Both the position numbers and the translations under genes were made by a program. This document shows positions 41,720-50,716 of a stretch of DNA of 64,000 bases, one piece after another. The notes under the pieces are model-generated. The model ran no database searches. It was not told where the DNA came from and saw nothing but the letters and a program-made list of their open reading frames with translations. The DNA comes from Nitrospira_E sp052156535 (lineage in GTDB: Bacteria > Nitrospirota > Nitrospiria > Nitrospirales > UBA8639), in the NCBI RefSeq assembly GCF_052156535.1, contig NZ_JBQKUP010000029.1, positions 124,001 through 188,000 of the forward strand, read 5' to 3'. Numbering within the stretch: position 1 is the stretch's first letter; every line of letters starts with the position of its first letter.

Positions 41720-44131
41720 TTCGATCACGGTCACACCGTCCCCTCCCTCAGCTGGATCGCCGGGTCGAAAGCTTTGAATATAGGGAGAGGATTGACAAAA
41801 AGTTCGAATTCCTGTTTTGAGTGCACCAGAACCCTGGCCATGGATGACTTTAAGATATTTTGCTTGTGTGACCAGGGCGTGGTCTAGGGCCGCAAGCGTC
41901 ATCTCCATCGCATCATCCAACCTGAACCCACGAATACACAGTTCCTGTTGATATTGCCCTGTTGCCTGATGAGCGCTTGGGTGACTTGTCTCAGTGGAAA
42001 TTGTGGAGGGAGACCGTTTCCGACTCAATTGTTGTGGCCCTGACAAAGATTTATTGCCGGAAGAAGCCGTGGCTCGACGTACGGCTGAAGGAGCGGTTTT
42101 AATTGTCTGGGTACCCACACGAATGGATACCTGCTTTTTCCCTTCAAGACTTTCCTGCAAGATCCCTATCGTCCCCAATAGATCAATTTCCACAAGGTCC
42201 CCTTCGTGTAGAGGTTCAGATGATTCCAGGGAATTATTGGGGAGGCGGGAGAGTATTTCTTGATTCACCGAACCAATCGTTTGCTGGATAGACCGAACCT
42301 TCGAAAGAGTTTTGTCCGTTTTTAAGTCATTGATGATTTGATTAAGTTGCCGTTGTGCTTTGGAAAATTCTTGTTGCCACTGCTTCCGATATCGTTGCCG
42401 GTCTTCCCGTTCCTGCGCCCGCAATTGATTGCGAGTGACTTCCGCCTCATCAAGCAGGTGCTGTGCCTCTAGACGAAGGTGTTGGGCCTGTTCACATTCA
42501 CGTTCTAAGCGAGTATGTGTGTTCTGCAGAGCCCGGAAGATCGCATCAAAATCGTAGTCTTGTCTTTGTATCAAAACTTGGGCAGATTGAATGATTGCAG
42601 AATCCAACCCCAATCGTTCCGCAATCTCCAAGGCTGAAGACCCCCCAGGAATTCCGTCTATGAGCCGGTACGTTGGAGTGAGAGTAACCATATCGAATTC
42701 CTGACTGGCATTCCGAACATGAGGATTTCGAAAAGCAAGGGTTTTCAAGGTGGGATAATGCGTGGTCGCGATAATCGTACACCCGAATTCGCAAAGACGG
42801 GTTAAGAGGGCTTCAGCTAATGCAGCGCCCTCAATAGGATCCGTCGAGCTCCCGACTTCGTCCAGGAGTACAAGGATATCCCTGCTCACTGGTTTCGCTG
42901 GCGTTCCGATATTTTTCAGTAAGGCGATCATATTGAGAATATGGCCCGAAAAGCTGGATACATCTTTACTGAGATCTTGAGAATCTCCGATATCCGCAAA
43001 CACCTGTCCAAACAGTGCCATCTTAGAATCGGGGCCACAAGTCGGGTGAAGCCCAACTTTCACCATCATCGCGTATAATCCCACAAGCTTCAATGACACT
43101 GTCTTCCCGCCCGCATTTGGTCCAGAAATGATGAGAACTGTGGTATCGCCCTCAATACGAATAGAATTGGGTATGACGTGTTCCTTGGTCAACGCCAGGA
43201 GGGGATGCCTGGCTTGGTACAGATCAATACAATGTTCTTGGGTAAGGTGAATGGGAGAGCCATGCGTTTTAATGCTCAAGCGTGCTTTGGCCATGAGGCA
43301 ATCGAGATCGGCCAAGCAGTCCAAATTTTCACGGATGGACCAAACATGTTCTGCGACACGACTGGACAAATCTTGCAGTATATGCCTTTCTTCCTGAGCC
43401 ACCTGCAAGTCGGCAAATTTAATGGAATTATTTAATTCAAAGAGATGACGGGGTTCAATAAACACCGTGGCTCCACTACCGGAAATGTCATGGACAATCC
43501 CATCAATCGCATGTTGTCGTTCGGCTTTAATCGGAATTACGTATCGATTCTCACGTTCAGCAAAGTATTGTCCTTGAAGAAGATCCTCATATTCTTGAGA
43601 AGCCAACATCCCTTCCAACTGTCGACGCATGGTTTGACGAAGCCCCTGACGTTTCTGTGTCAATTGATAGAGCTCAGGACTCGCTGATTCTCGCAGATGG
43701 CCGTTGCGATCAATGCACGAATCAATCATGTGCTTGATCCACATCAGATCTTGAAGTTTTTCACAACGAACTCTGATCATCGGAAAGAGGGAGCCATGAA
43801 TCTCCAGGTGGTGTCTGATCGTATGACCCAGGCCTACAACCGAAGCAATATCTCGAAGATCCGGACCGTCCAGAACTCCTTCTTTTTCAGCCCGTGCCAG
43901 CACATTTCTGATATCGGGAAACACCATGGAAGGCAGAGGATGGGTGCCTTCGAGGATATCAACCATTTCTGTGGTTTCTTGTTGTTGAATACGGGCAGCC
44001 TGAATGTCCGCTGCGAAAACGAGCGCACGACAGCGAGCGGCCCCCATCGTGGAGGCGGCTTCATTGGCAAGGCAATCGATCAAAACAGGCCATTCCAGGA
44101 CCCGTTCTGTGTGTTGAATCATGCTAGACAC
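41711..44131 (-). CDS. mutS2: Endonuclease MutS2
   Basis: MutS homologue without the mismatch-binding domain; relatives suppress recombination or rescue collided ribosomes. The ATPase is intact: ISGPNAGGKTVSLKL (Walker A), VLLDEVGSSTDPIEGAAL (Walker B and signature) and ATTHYPTLK. A coiled-coil region (about 500-620) leads to a C-terminal Smr nuclease domain with LDHALVTQAKYLKVIHGQGSGALK, including the HGxGxG motif. Length of 806 aa is standard. It lies between queG (tail to tail) and a small coiled-coil gene in the same direction. Confidence 0.95.
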   Translation of the reverse strand: MSSMIQHTERVLEWPVLIDCLANEAASTMGAARCRALVFAADIQAARIQQQETTEMVDILEGTHPLPSMVFPDIRNVLARAEKEGVLDGPDLRDIASVVGLGHTIRHHLEIHGSLFPMIRVRCEKLQDLMWIKHMIDSCIDRNGHLRESASPELYQLTQKRQGLRQTMRRQLEGMLASQEYEDLLQGQYFAERENRYVIPIKAERQHAIDGIVHDISGSGATVFIEPRHLFELNNSIKFADLQVAQEERHILQDLSSRVAEHVWSIRENLDCLADLDCLMAKARLSIKTHGSPIHLTQEHCIDLYQARHPLLALTKEHVIPNSIRIEGDTTVLIISGPNAGGKTVSLKLVGLYAMMVKVGLHPTCGPDSKMALFGQVFADIGDSQDLSKDVSSFSGHILNMIALLKNIGTPAKPVSRDILVLLDEVGSSTDPIEGAALAEALLTRLCEFGCTIIATTHYPTLKTLAFRNPHVRNASQEFDMVTLTPTYRLIDGIPGGSSALEIAERLGLDSAIIQSAQVLIQRQDYDFDAIFRALQNTHTRLERECEQAQHLRLEAQHLLDEAEVTRNQLRAQEREDRQRYRKQWQQEFSKAQRQLNQIINDLKTDKTLSKVRSIQQTIGSVNQEILSRLPNNSLESSEPLHEGDLVEIDLLGTIGILQESLEGKKQVSIRVGTQTIKTAPSAVRRATASSGNKSLSGPQQLSRKRSPSTISTETSHPSAHQATGQYQQELCIRGFRLDDAMEMTLAALDHALVTQAKYLKVIHGQGSGALKTGIRTFCQSSPYIQSFRPGDPAEGGDGVTVIELR

Positions 44132-44311
44132 CTTTTATTTTAGCGTGTCAGTTCAAAAAGACGTTCCAAGCGGAACAAGCCTTGGATTTAGCGGCGAGAT
44201 TTTCAAAAAAAAGGGTGAATAAAAAAATGTACTGGAAGGATATAAAAGCAAAGAGTCCCTGGCAAGTAATCTACTGCAAACGTAAAGACTACCCGAGAGG
44301 CCGGCGCAACG

Positions 44312-44734
44312 TTATTTTTTCATAGAATCAACGGAAAGCTTGAGATCTTCAATGGCCTTTTGAATGTTTTCCTTGATGTCCTGCCAAGCGGTTTCACTAT
44401 TGTCACGAAGTTGCTCAATTCGAGGAATGAGGGTATCTTGTTGCTTTTTGAAATTATCGAGTTGGGCTTGAAGTTTGGCTCGGGTTTTTTCTTGTAACTC
44501 AATGCTTTGATCCCGGAGTTTCTGGATTTGTATTTCTAAATCAGTAATTTGTTTATTCAGACTCTCCGTGGATAAATCGTCTCCTCTAGCTGCAACCGAT
44601 CCTGTTTTCTTGCCAGCTGTATCTTCTGCCGAAACAAATGCCGCTCCGCTTCCCAGGAACAGACAGGCCATAATCCATCCCATTCCCAGCATAGAGGCGG
44701 CACTTCTGGTTTTTAGCAAAAAGGCTTGGTGCAT
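44312..44734 (-). CDS. Secreted coiled-coil protein, 140 aa
   Basis: Not assigned to a family. A signal peptide spans about residues 8-37 (MLGMGWIMACLFLGSGAAFVSA). The rest is a nearly continuous coiled coil from about residue 55 to 135, rich in Glu, Lys and Gln with heptad leucines (LNKQITDLEIQIQKLRDQ). ATG 44734 is preferred because gggaggaaagg lies seven bases upstream; the open frame runs to 44839. A periplasmic structural or adaptor role is possible. It is 180 bases from mutS2 and divergent from the next gene. Confidence 0.65.
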   Translation of the reverse strand: MHQAFLLKTRSAASMLGMGWIMACLFLGSGAAFVSAEDTAGKKTGSVAARGDDLSTESLNKQITDLEIQIQKLRDQSIELQEKTRAKLQAQLDNFKKQQDTLIPRIEQLRDNSETAWQDIKENIQKAIEDLKLSVDSMKK

Positions 44735-44901
44735 ATTGAATCCTTTCCTCCCAAAACCCTGTTTTTTCGCCTGCTCAAATTTGATGATTCTCATGGTTAT
44801 CAAAGCAGAGGGTTCCACAAAAATTGTATGGAAATTCAAACGATGCCTTGCTCCAATGACAAACTTACCTTAGAATGCCCTCCCGTAAAATAAGGATCCA
44901 T

Positions 44902-46137
44902 ATGACTCAAGAAGACGCTCGCGCCTATCTCAACTATCTCCTTACCCTCCATCTACGCCAGGAGGAAGCCTTTGGTCCATTAGGTTTAGCATTTGTCAAG
45001 GAGAACGACCTGAACAAATTATCCCTCCTTCCTGAGGAACAGTTTAATTTGTTGATGGCTATAGCGACGGTCTTCTCTGCAGAACCCAAACGTTACACCA
45101 TGAAATTAGAATTACTGCAAAAAGCCTACCAACTTTTACCGCAAACACGCTACCACGATCCTGAATTAGGGCGGGACCTTGAGCATTTAATCAGAAAAAC
45201 TCAAAGTGATCTTCATCGCTACAATGAAGCGATGAAGGTGGCCCGGGCACAATCTCCAGATCGACAAAGCTTAATTGTCGAAACCGATATCCCTGAATAT
45301 TTTCTCGAAACCGCACAAAAGCGGGCCTCAGCCTATTATCAAGAAAAATATCGATTGACCAAAGAGGCAAAAACTGCCCAGCATTTCGGTGGAGCAGCGA
45401 AAAATTTTGAACCGGACAATCTGGCGATCCATAAAGAATTTCCCGGTGCCTGCGCTCCATTTATCAATGCCCGGACGAATGCTTTTCATATTGTTTTACC
45501 TTTTGACTTAAAAATCAGCCGAAGCCCGGAAGATCCGTTGGAAGCTGGAATTCGAATTTTCTATGGAAAAATGGGATATTCATTTCCTTTGCGCTATGAG
45601 ATGGGGAAATTATGCAGTTACCATGACGGCCAAGTGCTGGATGTGGATCTCCGCGATCCGAATCTTATCTTTTTCTCTGTATCGGGCATCAAGGACCCAG
45701 AGTTTATCACCCACGCCTCTCAAACCGACCCCTCTCTCCCACCGGAACTGGTCTACCCCATGGCCGTCTTAGAACACACCGGTAGTTTGGGACCCTTTAT
45801 TCAGGTTAGTTGTAACATCAAGGTGTGGTTCGATGCCTCTATGGTTTCACTCCTCATTCAAGGTGCGCCGGATCTCCCCGATTATGGATTGCAAGGCGGA
45901 GCGGGCCTCATGACCAGAACGTACGCTTCCGATAAAGTTGAATCATATGTGCACAATTTATCTCAACCCTGGCAAGAAGGCTTGAGTTTTAACTTCATAA
46001 ATCTCCATCTTCAATTAAGCCGTGGCATTGACAGCGCAGTTATCCCCTGTGGAACACCCATCTTTTCAGTATATCCGGTATTCAATCGACAGAGCTACCG
46101 CTTTGTCGACCGTCGAACGATGGACCAGGCTCCTTAA
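44902..46137 (+). CDS. Hypothetical protein, 411 aa
   Basis: Not recognised. No signal peptide or membrane span. Residues 1 to about 140 are helical and contain ALLxKAYQLLP-like spacing that could be a degenerate repeat. The second half is beta-rich (about 190-405) with FINARTNAFHIVLPFDLKISR, GKMGYSFPLRYEMG and GIDSAVIPCGTPIFSVYP. ATG 44902 follows aaggatcc; an ATG at 44875 would add nine residues. rlpA follows, with its start 103 bases after the stop. Codon use looks like that of the neighbours. Confidence 0.7.
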   Translation: MTQEDARAYLNYLLTLHLRQEEAFGPLGLAFVKENDLNKLSLLPEEQFNLLMAIATVFSAEPKRYTMKLELLQKAYQLLPQTRYHDPELGRDLEHLIRKTQSDLHRYNEAMKVARAQSPDRQSLIVETDIPEYFLETAQKRASAYYQEKYRLTKEAKTAQHFGGAAKNFEPDNLAIHKEFPGACAPFINARTNAFHIVLPFDLKISRSPEDPLEAGIRIFYGKMGYSFPLRYEMGKLCSYHDGQVLDVDLRDPNLIFFSVSGIKDPEFITHASQTDPSLPPELVYPMAVLEHTGSLGPFIQVSCNIKVWFDASMVSLLIQGAPDLPDYGLQGGAGLMTRTYASDKVESYVHNLSQPWQEGLSFNFINLHLQLSRGIDSAVIPCGTPIFSVYPVFNRQSYRFVDRRTMDQAP

Positions 46138-46240
46138 GGATCCATGGCTAACTGGTGAGTCCATGAGACTCATGCGCTTCCCAAGATCATCCAACTCGAC
46201 AAAACACCTTCCCTTCACACTCCTGCGGGAAATACGAGTC

Positions 46241-46909
46241 ATGAATAGTGGTATGCCAGTCAAAAGGATTTGTCTTATCCTGACTTTCCTGCTCATGGCT
46301 GGATGTGCAGGTGGCCAATCTCGAACCGAGCCAATGATCCCTGATACAATTCAACAAGGCGTGGCTTCCTGGTATGGCCCAAATTTTCATGGTAATCCGA
46401 CTGCCAACGGTGAACCCTACGACATGTGGGCACTCACTGCCGCACATCGTACGCTACCATTCGGAACACAGGTCCTCGTTCAAAGTCTCGATACCGGGAA
46501 ATCAGTAACCGTTCGCATCAATGATCGTGGTCCTTTTATTCGGGGTCGGATCATTGATCTGTCCTATGGAGCTGCCCGGGAGTTGGCCATGATTGGAAGA
46601 GGAACGGAAAACGTCAGTTTAACGATCCTCGAATCGACAAACGCAAGTTCAGGCTATATGTCGAAGGGAGGGTTTGATCATTATTGGGTGCAGGTAGGCT
46701 CTTTCTCGACTTTAACTCAAGCGGTCGCCTTGCATGAACAATTGGCTTACCACTATCCCAATATACGATTGACGACCGTGGACCTTCCCTCCGGACAATG
46801 GCACCGTGTTCAGATTGGGACATTTCCCTCTCAGGAAAAGGCCAAAATCGTGGCGATAGAACTGGAAAAACAATACGACCTTGACTCTCTTCTGATACAA
46901 GGTAACTGA
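46241..46909 (+). CDS. rlpA: RlpA-family septal ring lytic transglycosylase, lipoprotein
   Basis: The N-terminus ICLILTFLLMAGCAGG is a lipoprotein signal with lipobox MAGC. The double-psi beta-barrel domain follows (about 40-125): GVASWYGPNFHGNPTANGE, DMWALTAAHRTLPFG and VRINDRGPFIRGRIIDLS, with the catalytic Asp and His. A SPOR domain closes the protein (about 145-222, YWVQVGSFSTLTQA and HRVQIGTFPSQEKA) and binds denuded septal glycan. The open frame reaches back to 46022 inside the previous gene; ATG 46241 is chosen because the lipoprotein signal starts there. ATG 46253 is also possible. Confidence 0.92.
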   Translation: MNSGMPVKRICLILTFLLMAGCAGGQSRTEPMIPDTIQQGVASWYGPNFHGNPTANGEPYDMWALTAAHRTLPFGTQVLVQSLDTGKSVTVRINDRGPFIRGRIIDLSYGAARELAMIGRGTENVSLTILESTNASSGYMSKGGFDHYWVQVGSFSTLTQAVALHEQLAYHYPNIRLTTVDLPSGQWHRVQIGTFPSQEKAKIVAIELEKQYDLDSLLIQGN

Positions 46910-47159
46910 CTGAAATAAAAGAGCAAATCTGATAATTCATCCGGTATAATTGCCTTAAACCAATACCCTATGGTACTTTGAACCCAATCAAGCACTGAGG
47001 GCTCAAAACCTCTCATCAACAATGAGACTTTTGGCCTTATTATGAATCCCTCTCATACTCTTCTGATACCAACTTCCTCCAAGACCAGACTACCAGATCT
47101 TGCAGCTTTACTTGCTGTAACGACATATCTTTGTCACGTCGGAGCTCGTTAAGCCCTCT

Positions 47160-48431
47160 ATGGATTTTATCGCCGTCCTTATTTGTCTAGGACTTTCCGC
47201 CTTTTTCTCCGGGGCGGAGATTGCATTTTTTTCAATAACGGAAAGCCGGTTAAAAACCCTGGCCGATGAAGGCCATAAAGGGGCAAAACTTGCCCTGAAA
47301 TTACGGTCAAATCCACAACGCCTTCTCTCGACAATTCTGATTGGTAATAATTTAGTCAATATTATGGCGGCCTCCATGGCAACCTTGATTGCCATTCGCA
47401 TGTTTGGGTCTGAGGCCGTGGCTGTGGCTACGGGTCTCTTAACCTTTATGGTCCTGTTATTCGGTGAAATTGTCCCAAAAACGCTTTGTGCCAAATATTC
47501 TGAAACGGCCGTGCAATTACTGGCATACCCCATATATCTCCTCGAACAATTATTTTTTCCGTTCCTCTATTTCCTGGAACCGTTTATTTTAAAACTCACA
47601 GGTGGTCGGGGGTTAACCGTTCCTTTTATCACGGAAGAAGAACTCAAGATCATGCTCGATGCCGGAGGAAAAGCGGGGGTCTTGGAAACAGATGAAGTGA
47701 AAATGATTAAAAACGTGTTTGATTTTAATGACGTGACGGCTGAAGATGCGATGACGCCGAGGATATATATGTTCGCTCTCGATGGCAATCAAACACTTGG
47801 AGAAGCCCGGGAAGAATTATTTAAAGCGAAATATTCACGGATTCCCATTTACGAAGGAAATCCGGACAATATCACCGCCATTCTCTATCGCAATCATGCC
47901 TTGATGGAGCTGGCTCAAAGTCATACGAACCTCACCCTCAAATCATTAGCGAAACCGGCATTATTCATCCCCTCTACCAAAACGGCTGATGATTTATTGA
48001 GGCAATTCCAACAAGAAAAACGACACATTGCAATCGTGGTCAATGAGTTTGGGGGAGTGATGGGGTTAATTACCGTCGAAGATCTTCTTGAAGAAGTAGT
48101 TGGAGAGATTCTCGATGAAGGCGATCTTAGCGAAGAATGGATTCGCCGGACGGGAAAAAATCAAATATTAGTGGATGGGCGAACCGAAGTACGCCGCATC
48201 AATGAATTTCTTAAGGTCGAACTCGACGAGGAACAAAATACGATTAGCGGACTTATCCTCGAAGAATTAGGCCATATACCTGCTGTCGGTGAGAAAGTTC
48301 AAACGGACAATTGCCTTTTAATTGTCCAAGAAGCTGATGAACGCTCTATCAAAGGTGTCCAAATCATCAAGGAAGAACCTGTTCCCGAAACGCCTCCCAC
48401 CGAACCCTCTACGGTGTCTTCAGAATCCTAA
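47160..48431 (+). CDS. CNNM/CorC (HlyC) family membrane protein with CBS pair
   Basis: Residues 1 to about 185 form the DUF21 transmembrane domain, with GLSAFFSGAEIAFFSITESRLK at its start and GNNLVNIMAASMATLIA. A CBS pair (about 200-330) includes MTPRIYMFALDG, YSRIPIYEGNPDNI and VVNEFGGVMGLITVEDLLEEVVGEI. The CorC_HlyC transporter-associated domain (about 345-420) ends with a Pro/Glu-rich tail. These proteins bind nucleotides in the CBS pair and affect Mg or Co export. The start has only a weak ribosome site. About 250 bases on its left hold no gene. Confidence 0.92.
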   Translation: MDFIAVLICLGLSAFFSGAEIAFFSITESRLKTLADEGHKGAKLALKLRSNPQRLLSTILIGNNLVNIMAASMATLIAIRMFGSEAVAVATGLLTFMVLLFGEIVPKTLCAKYSETAVQLLAYPIYLLEQLFFPFLYFLEPFILKLTGGRGLTVPFITEEELKIMLDAGGKAGVLETDEVKMIKNVFDFNDVTAEDAMTPRIYMFALDGNQTLGEAREELFKAKYSRIPIYEGNPDNITAILYRNHALMELAQSHTNLTLKSLAKPALFIPSTKTADDLLRQFQQEKRHIAIVVNEFGGVMGLITVEDLLEEVVGEILDEGDLSEEWIRRTGKNQILVDGRTEVRRINEFLKVELDEEQNTISGLILEELGHIPAVGEKVQTDNCLLIVQEADERSIKGVQIIKEEPVPETPPTEPSTVSSES

Positions 48432-48577
48432 CAAAAACTTTCCGGTTGTATAATGTGTTCTGTTGGTAAAATTTAACATCGCTCAATCCTAACAAAGAAA
48501 TTGATCTGGCCCTTTCTTGCAACCCACGCTAGTGCATGATGAGGCAAAACCTTAGCAATAATTATTCGATAAAAACC

Positions 48578-50716
48578 TTACTCGTTGGATGATGAAGATA
48601 GAGTGTTCCCGGATTGAATGAATAAGGAAAATTCATTTTCATCTAAAATTCTGACTCCTAATGTGGTGGCCCTGTCATATTTAGAGCCGGGGTCTTCGCC
48701 GGCTATGAGGTAATCTGTCTGCTTACTGACGCTGGAAGTGACACGTCCACCTAACTCTTCAATTCTGCGTTTCGCCTCCTGACGGGAATAGCCCTTCAAC
48801 GTCCCGGTTAACACAAATATCTTCCCCCTCAACGGTTGAGCGTGCGTCTCTGACATCCTTGCTTCCTGTTGAACCCGAACTCCCAATGACTCCATGTGTT
48901 GCCAAACCTTCAAATTACGGGATTCTTGAAAAAAATGAGTCACGCTCGCAGCAATCTCTGGTCCGATGTCACGGATTTGCAACAGTTCCTCTTCGGTAGC
49001 CTTCTTCAAATTGTCGAGTGAACCAAAATTTTTGGCCAAAACTCTGGCGATATGAGTCCCCACATGACGTATGCCGAGGCCAATCAGAAGGCGCGCGAAG
49101 GGAACCTCCTTACTCCTTTCGATTTCTTCCAAAAGTTGACTCGCGGATTTGTCTGCAAACCCTTCTAATTGAAGAAGGTCGTCAATACCTAATGTATACA
49201 AATCAGATAAATCCTTGACGAAGCCCTTGTCGACCAACTGTGCTACCGTTTTTTTTCCAAGGCCTTCGATATTCAAGGCGCCTTTTGATGAAAAATGTTC
49301 AAGCGATCCTTTGAGTTGCGCTGAACATACCGTTTGGCCGGTACAGTACAGAATTGGCCCTTCCTGAATGGTATGGGACTGACACACCGGACAGGTCGTT
49401 GGCGGCTGAAAAGGAGCTCCACGCTCTTCACCCGGCACAGGCACGCGTTCCACCACATCTGGAATGACGTCCCCTGCCCGTTCGACTTTTACGGTATCAC
49501 CCACCCTGACATCTTTACGGGCGACTTCCTCCACATTATGCAGTGAGGCCCGACTCACCGTCACACCACCGATTTCCACCGGATCCAATATGGCAATGGG
49601 GGTGAGCGCCCCGGTCCGACCAACCGACATGGCAATCTCCTGAACTTTGGTCAGTTCCTTTCTTGGAGGAAATTTGAAGGCAATGGCCCATCGGGGACTG
49701 CGTGACTTTTCGCCAAGAGCCCTTTGCCAATCGAACCGGTCAATTTTGATGACGATACCGTCAATTTCAAACGGCAGGACGTCCCGTCGTTCAAACATTT
49801 CCCGATGAAAGTCCAGAGCTTCCTGAATGGAGGGGCAGTGCCGACGAAATTGAGGGACGGGCAATCCCCATGCCTCTAGGCACGTGACCGCTTCATAATG
49901 GGTGCTGGGTCTAATTGACCCAGGGCTCATGAAATCGTAGCAGGTGATGTTCAGCGGGCGGGTCGCGGTAATAGCCGGGTCCAATTGGCGTAATGTTCCG
50001 GATGACGCATTACGCGGATTGGCAAAGGGTTCTTCCCCTTGTTCGGTTAAGCTTCGATTCAATCTGTGAAAATCCTGGAGCTTCATAAACACTTCACCCC
50101 GCACCACCATATGGGAGGGAAAAGCCCCACCTTCCTTCAACTGTAATGGCAGGGCGCGAATCGTACGAAGATTGCGTGTCACGTCCTCCCCTATAGCCCC
50201 ATTTCCTCGCGTAGCTCCTCGCACAAATATGCCATGGTCGTAAGTGAGGGCCACAGATAATCCATCGTATTTGGGTTCAGCCGAATAGCTCGGCTTTTGC
50301 ACGTCTAATTCCCGGCAAACCCGCTGATCGAACGCCAATACGCGCTCTTCATCCATTTCCGAGTCCAAACTAAGAAGAGGAAATTCGTGTGTAATTTTAC
50401 TGAATTGGGCAAGTGGCGCCCCCCCCACCCGCTGGGTTGGCGAATCGGGTGTCCTGAGGTCCGGGTATTGGCTCTCTAAGTCTTGCAGTTCTCGAAAAAG
50501 GTGGTCATATTCAGCATCAGAGATTTCCGGTCGGCTTCGAACATAATACAATTCATCATGTCGACGGATGGCATGTTTTAACTTATCAAGCTTCAGTTGA
50601 ACCTTTGCGTGTGGCACAGCACGAGATGGAGGAGCCTTGGAAGAATCCTCTCCTCCTGCCTCGTCAGGATTATTCTCGAATAAATTTGGCTGCATAACTT
50701 CGGATTTCGTGCCCAT
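48578..50716 (-). CDS. ligA: NAD-dependent DNA ligase
   Basis: Seals nicks in replication and repair. The catalytic Lys is K149 in SAEPKYDGLS; RGATRGNGAIGEDVTRNL and NPRNASSGTLRQLDP are adenylation-domain blocks. The zinc finger has four Cys in CPVCQSHTIQEGPILYCTGQTVC. Helix-hairpin-helix repeats follow (IEGLGKKTVAQLVDKG, LIGLGIRHVGTHIA), then a BRCT domain (about 635-705). Length of 712 aa is slightly long because about 38 mostly polar residues precede the first helix. The start overlaps the end of the upstream gene by 47 bases; an ATG at 50695 would shorten this. Confidence 0.97.
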   Translation of the reverse strand: MGTKSEVMQPNLFENNPDEAGGEDSSKAPPSRAVPHAKVQLKLDKLKHAIRRHDELYYVRSRPEISDAEYDHLFRELQDLESQYPDLRTPDSPTQRVGGAPLAQFSKITHEFPLLSLDSEMDEERVLAFDQRVCRELDVQKPSYSAEPKYDGLSVALTYDHGIFVRGATRGNGAIGEDVTRNLRTIRALPLQLKEGGAFPSHMVVRGEVFMKLQDFHRLNRSLTEQGEEPFANPRNASSGTLRQLDPAITATRPLNITCYDFMSPGSIRPSTHYEAVTCLEAWGLPVPQFRRHCPSIQEALDFHREMFERRDVLPFEIDGIVIKIDRFDWQRALGEKSRSPRWAIAFKFPPRKELTKVQEIAMSVGRTGALTPIAILDPVEIGGVTVSRASLHNVEEVARKDVRVGDTVKVERAGDVIPDVVERVPVPGEERGAPFQPPTTCPVCQSHTIQEGPILYCTGQTVCSAQLKGSLEHFSSKGALNIEGLGKKTVAQLVDKGFVKDLSDLYTLGIDDLLQLEGFADKSASQLLEEIERSKEVPFARLLIGLGIRHVGTHIARVLAKNFGSLDNLKKATEEELLQIRDIGPEIAASVTHFFQESRNLKVWQHMESLGVRVQQEARMSETHAQPLRGKIFVLTGTLKGYSRQEAKRRIEELGGRVTSSVSKQTDYLIAGEDPGSKYDRATTLGVRILDENEFSLFIQSGNTLSSSSNE

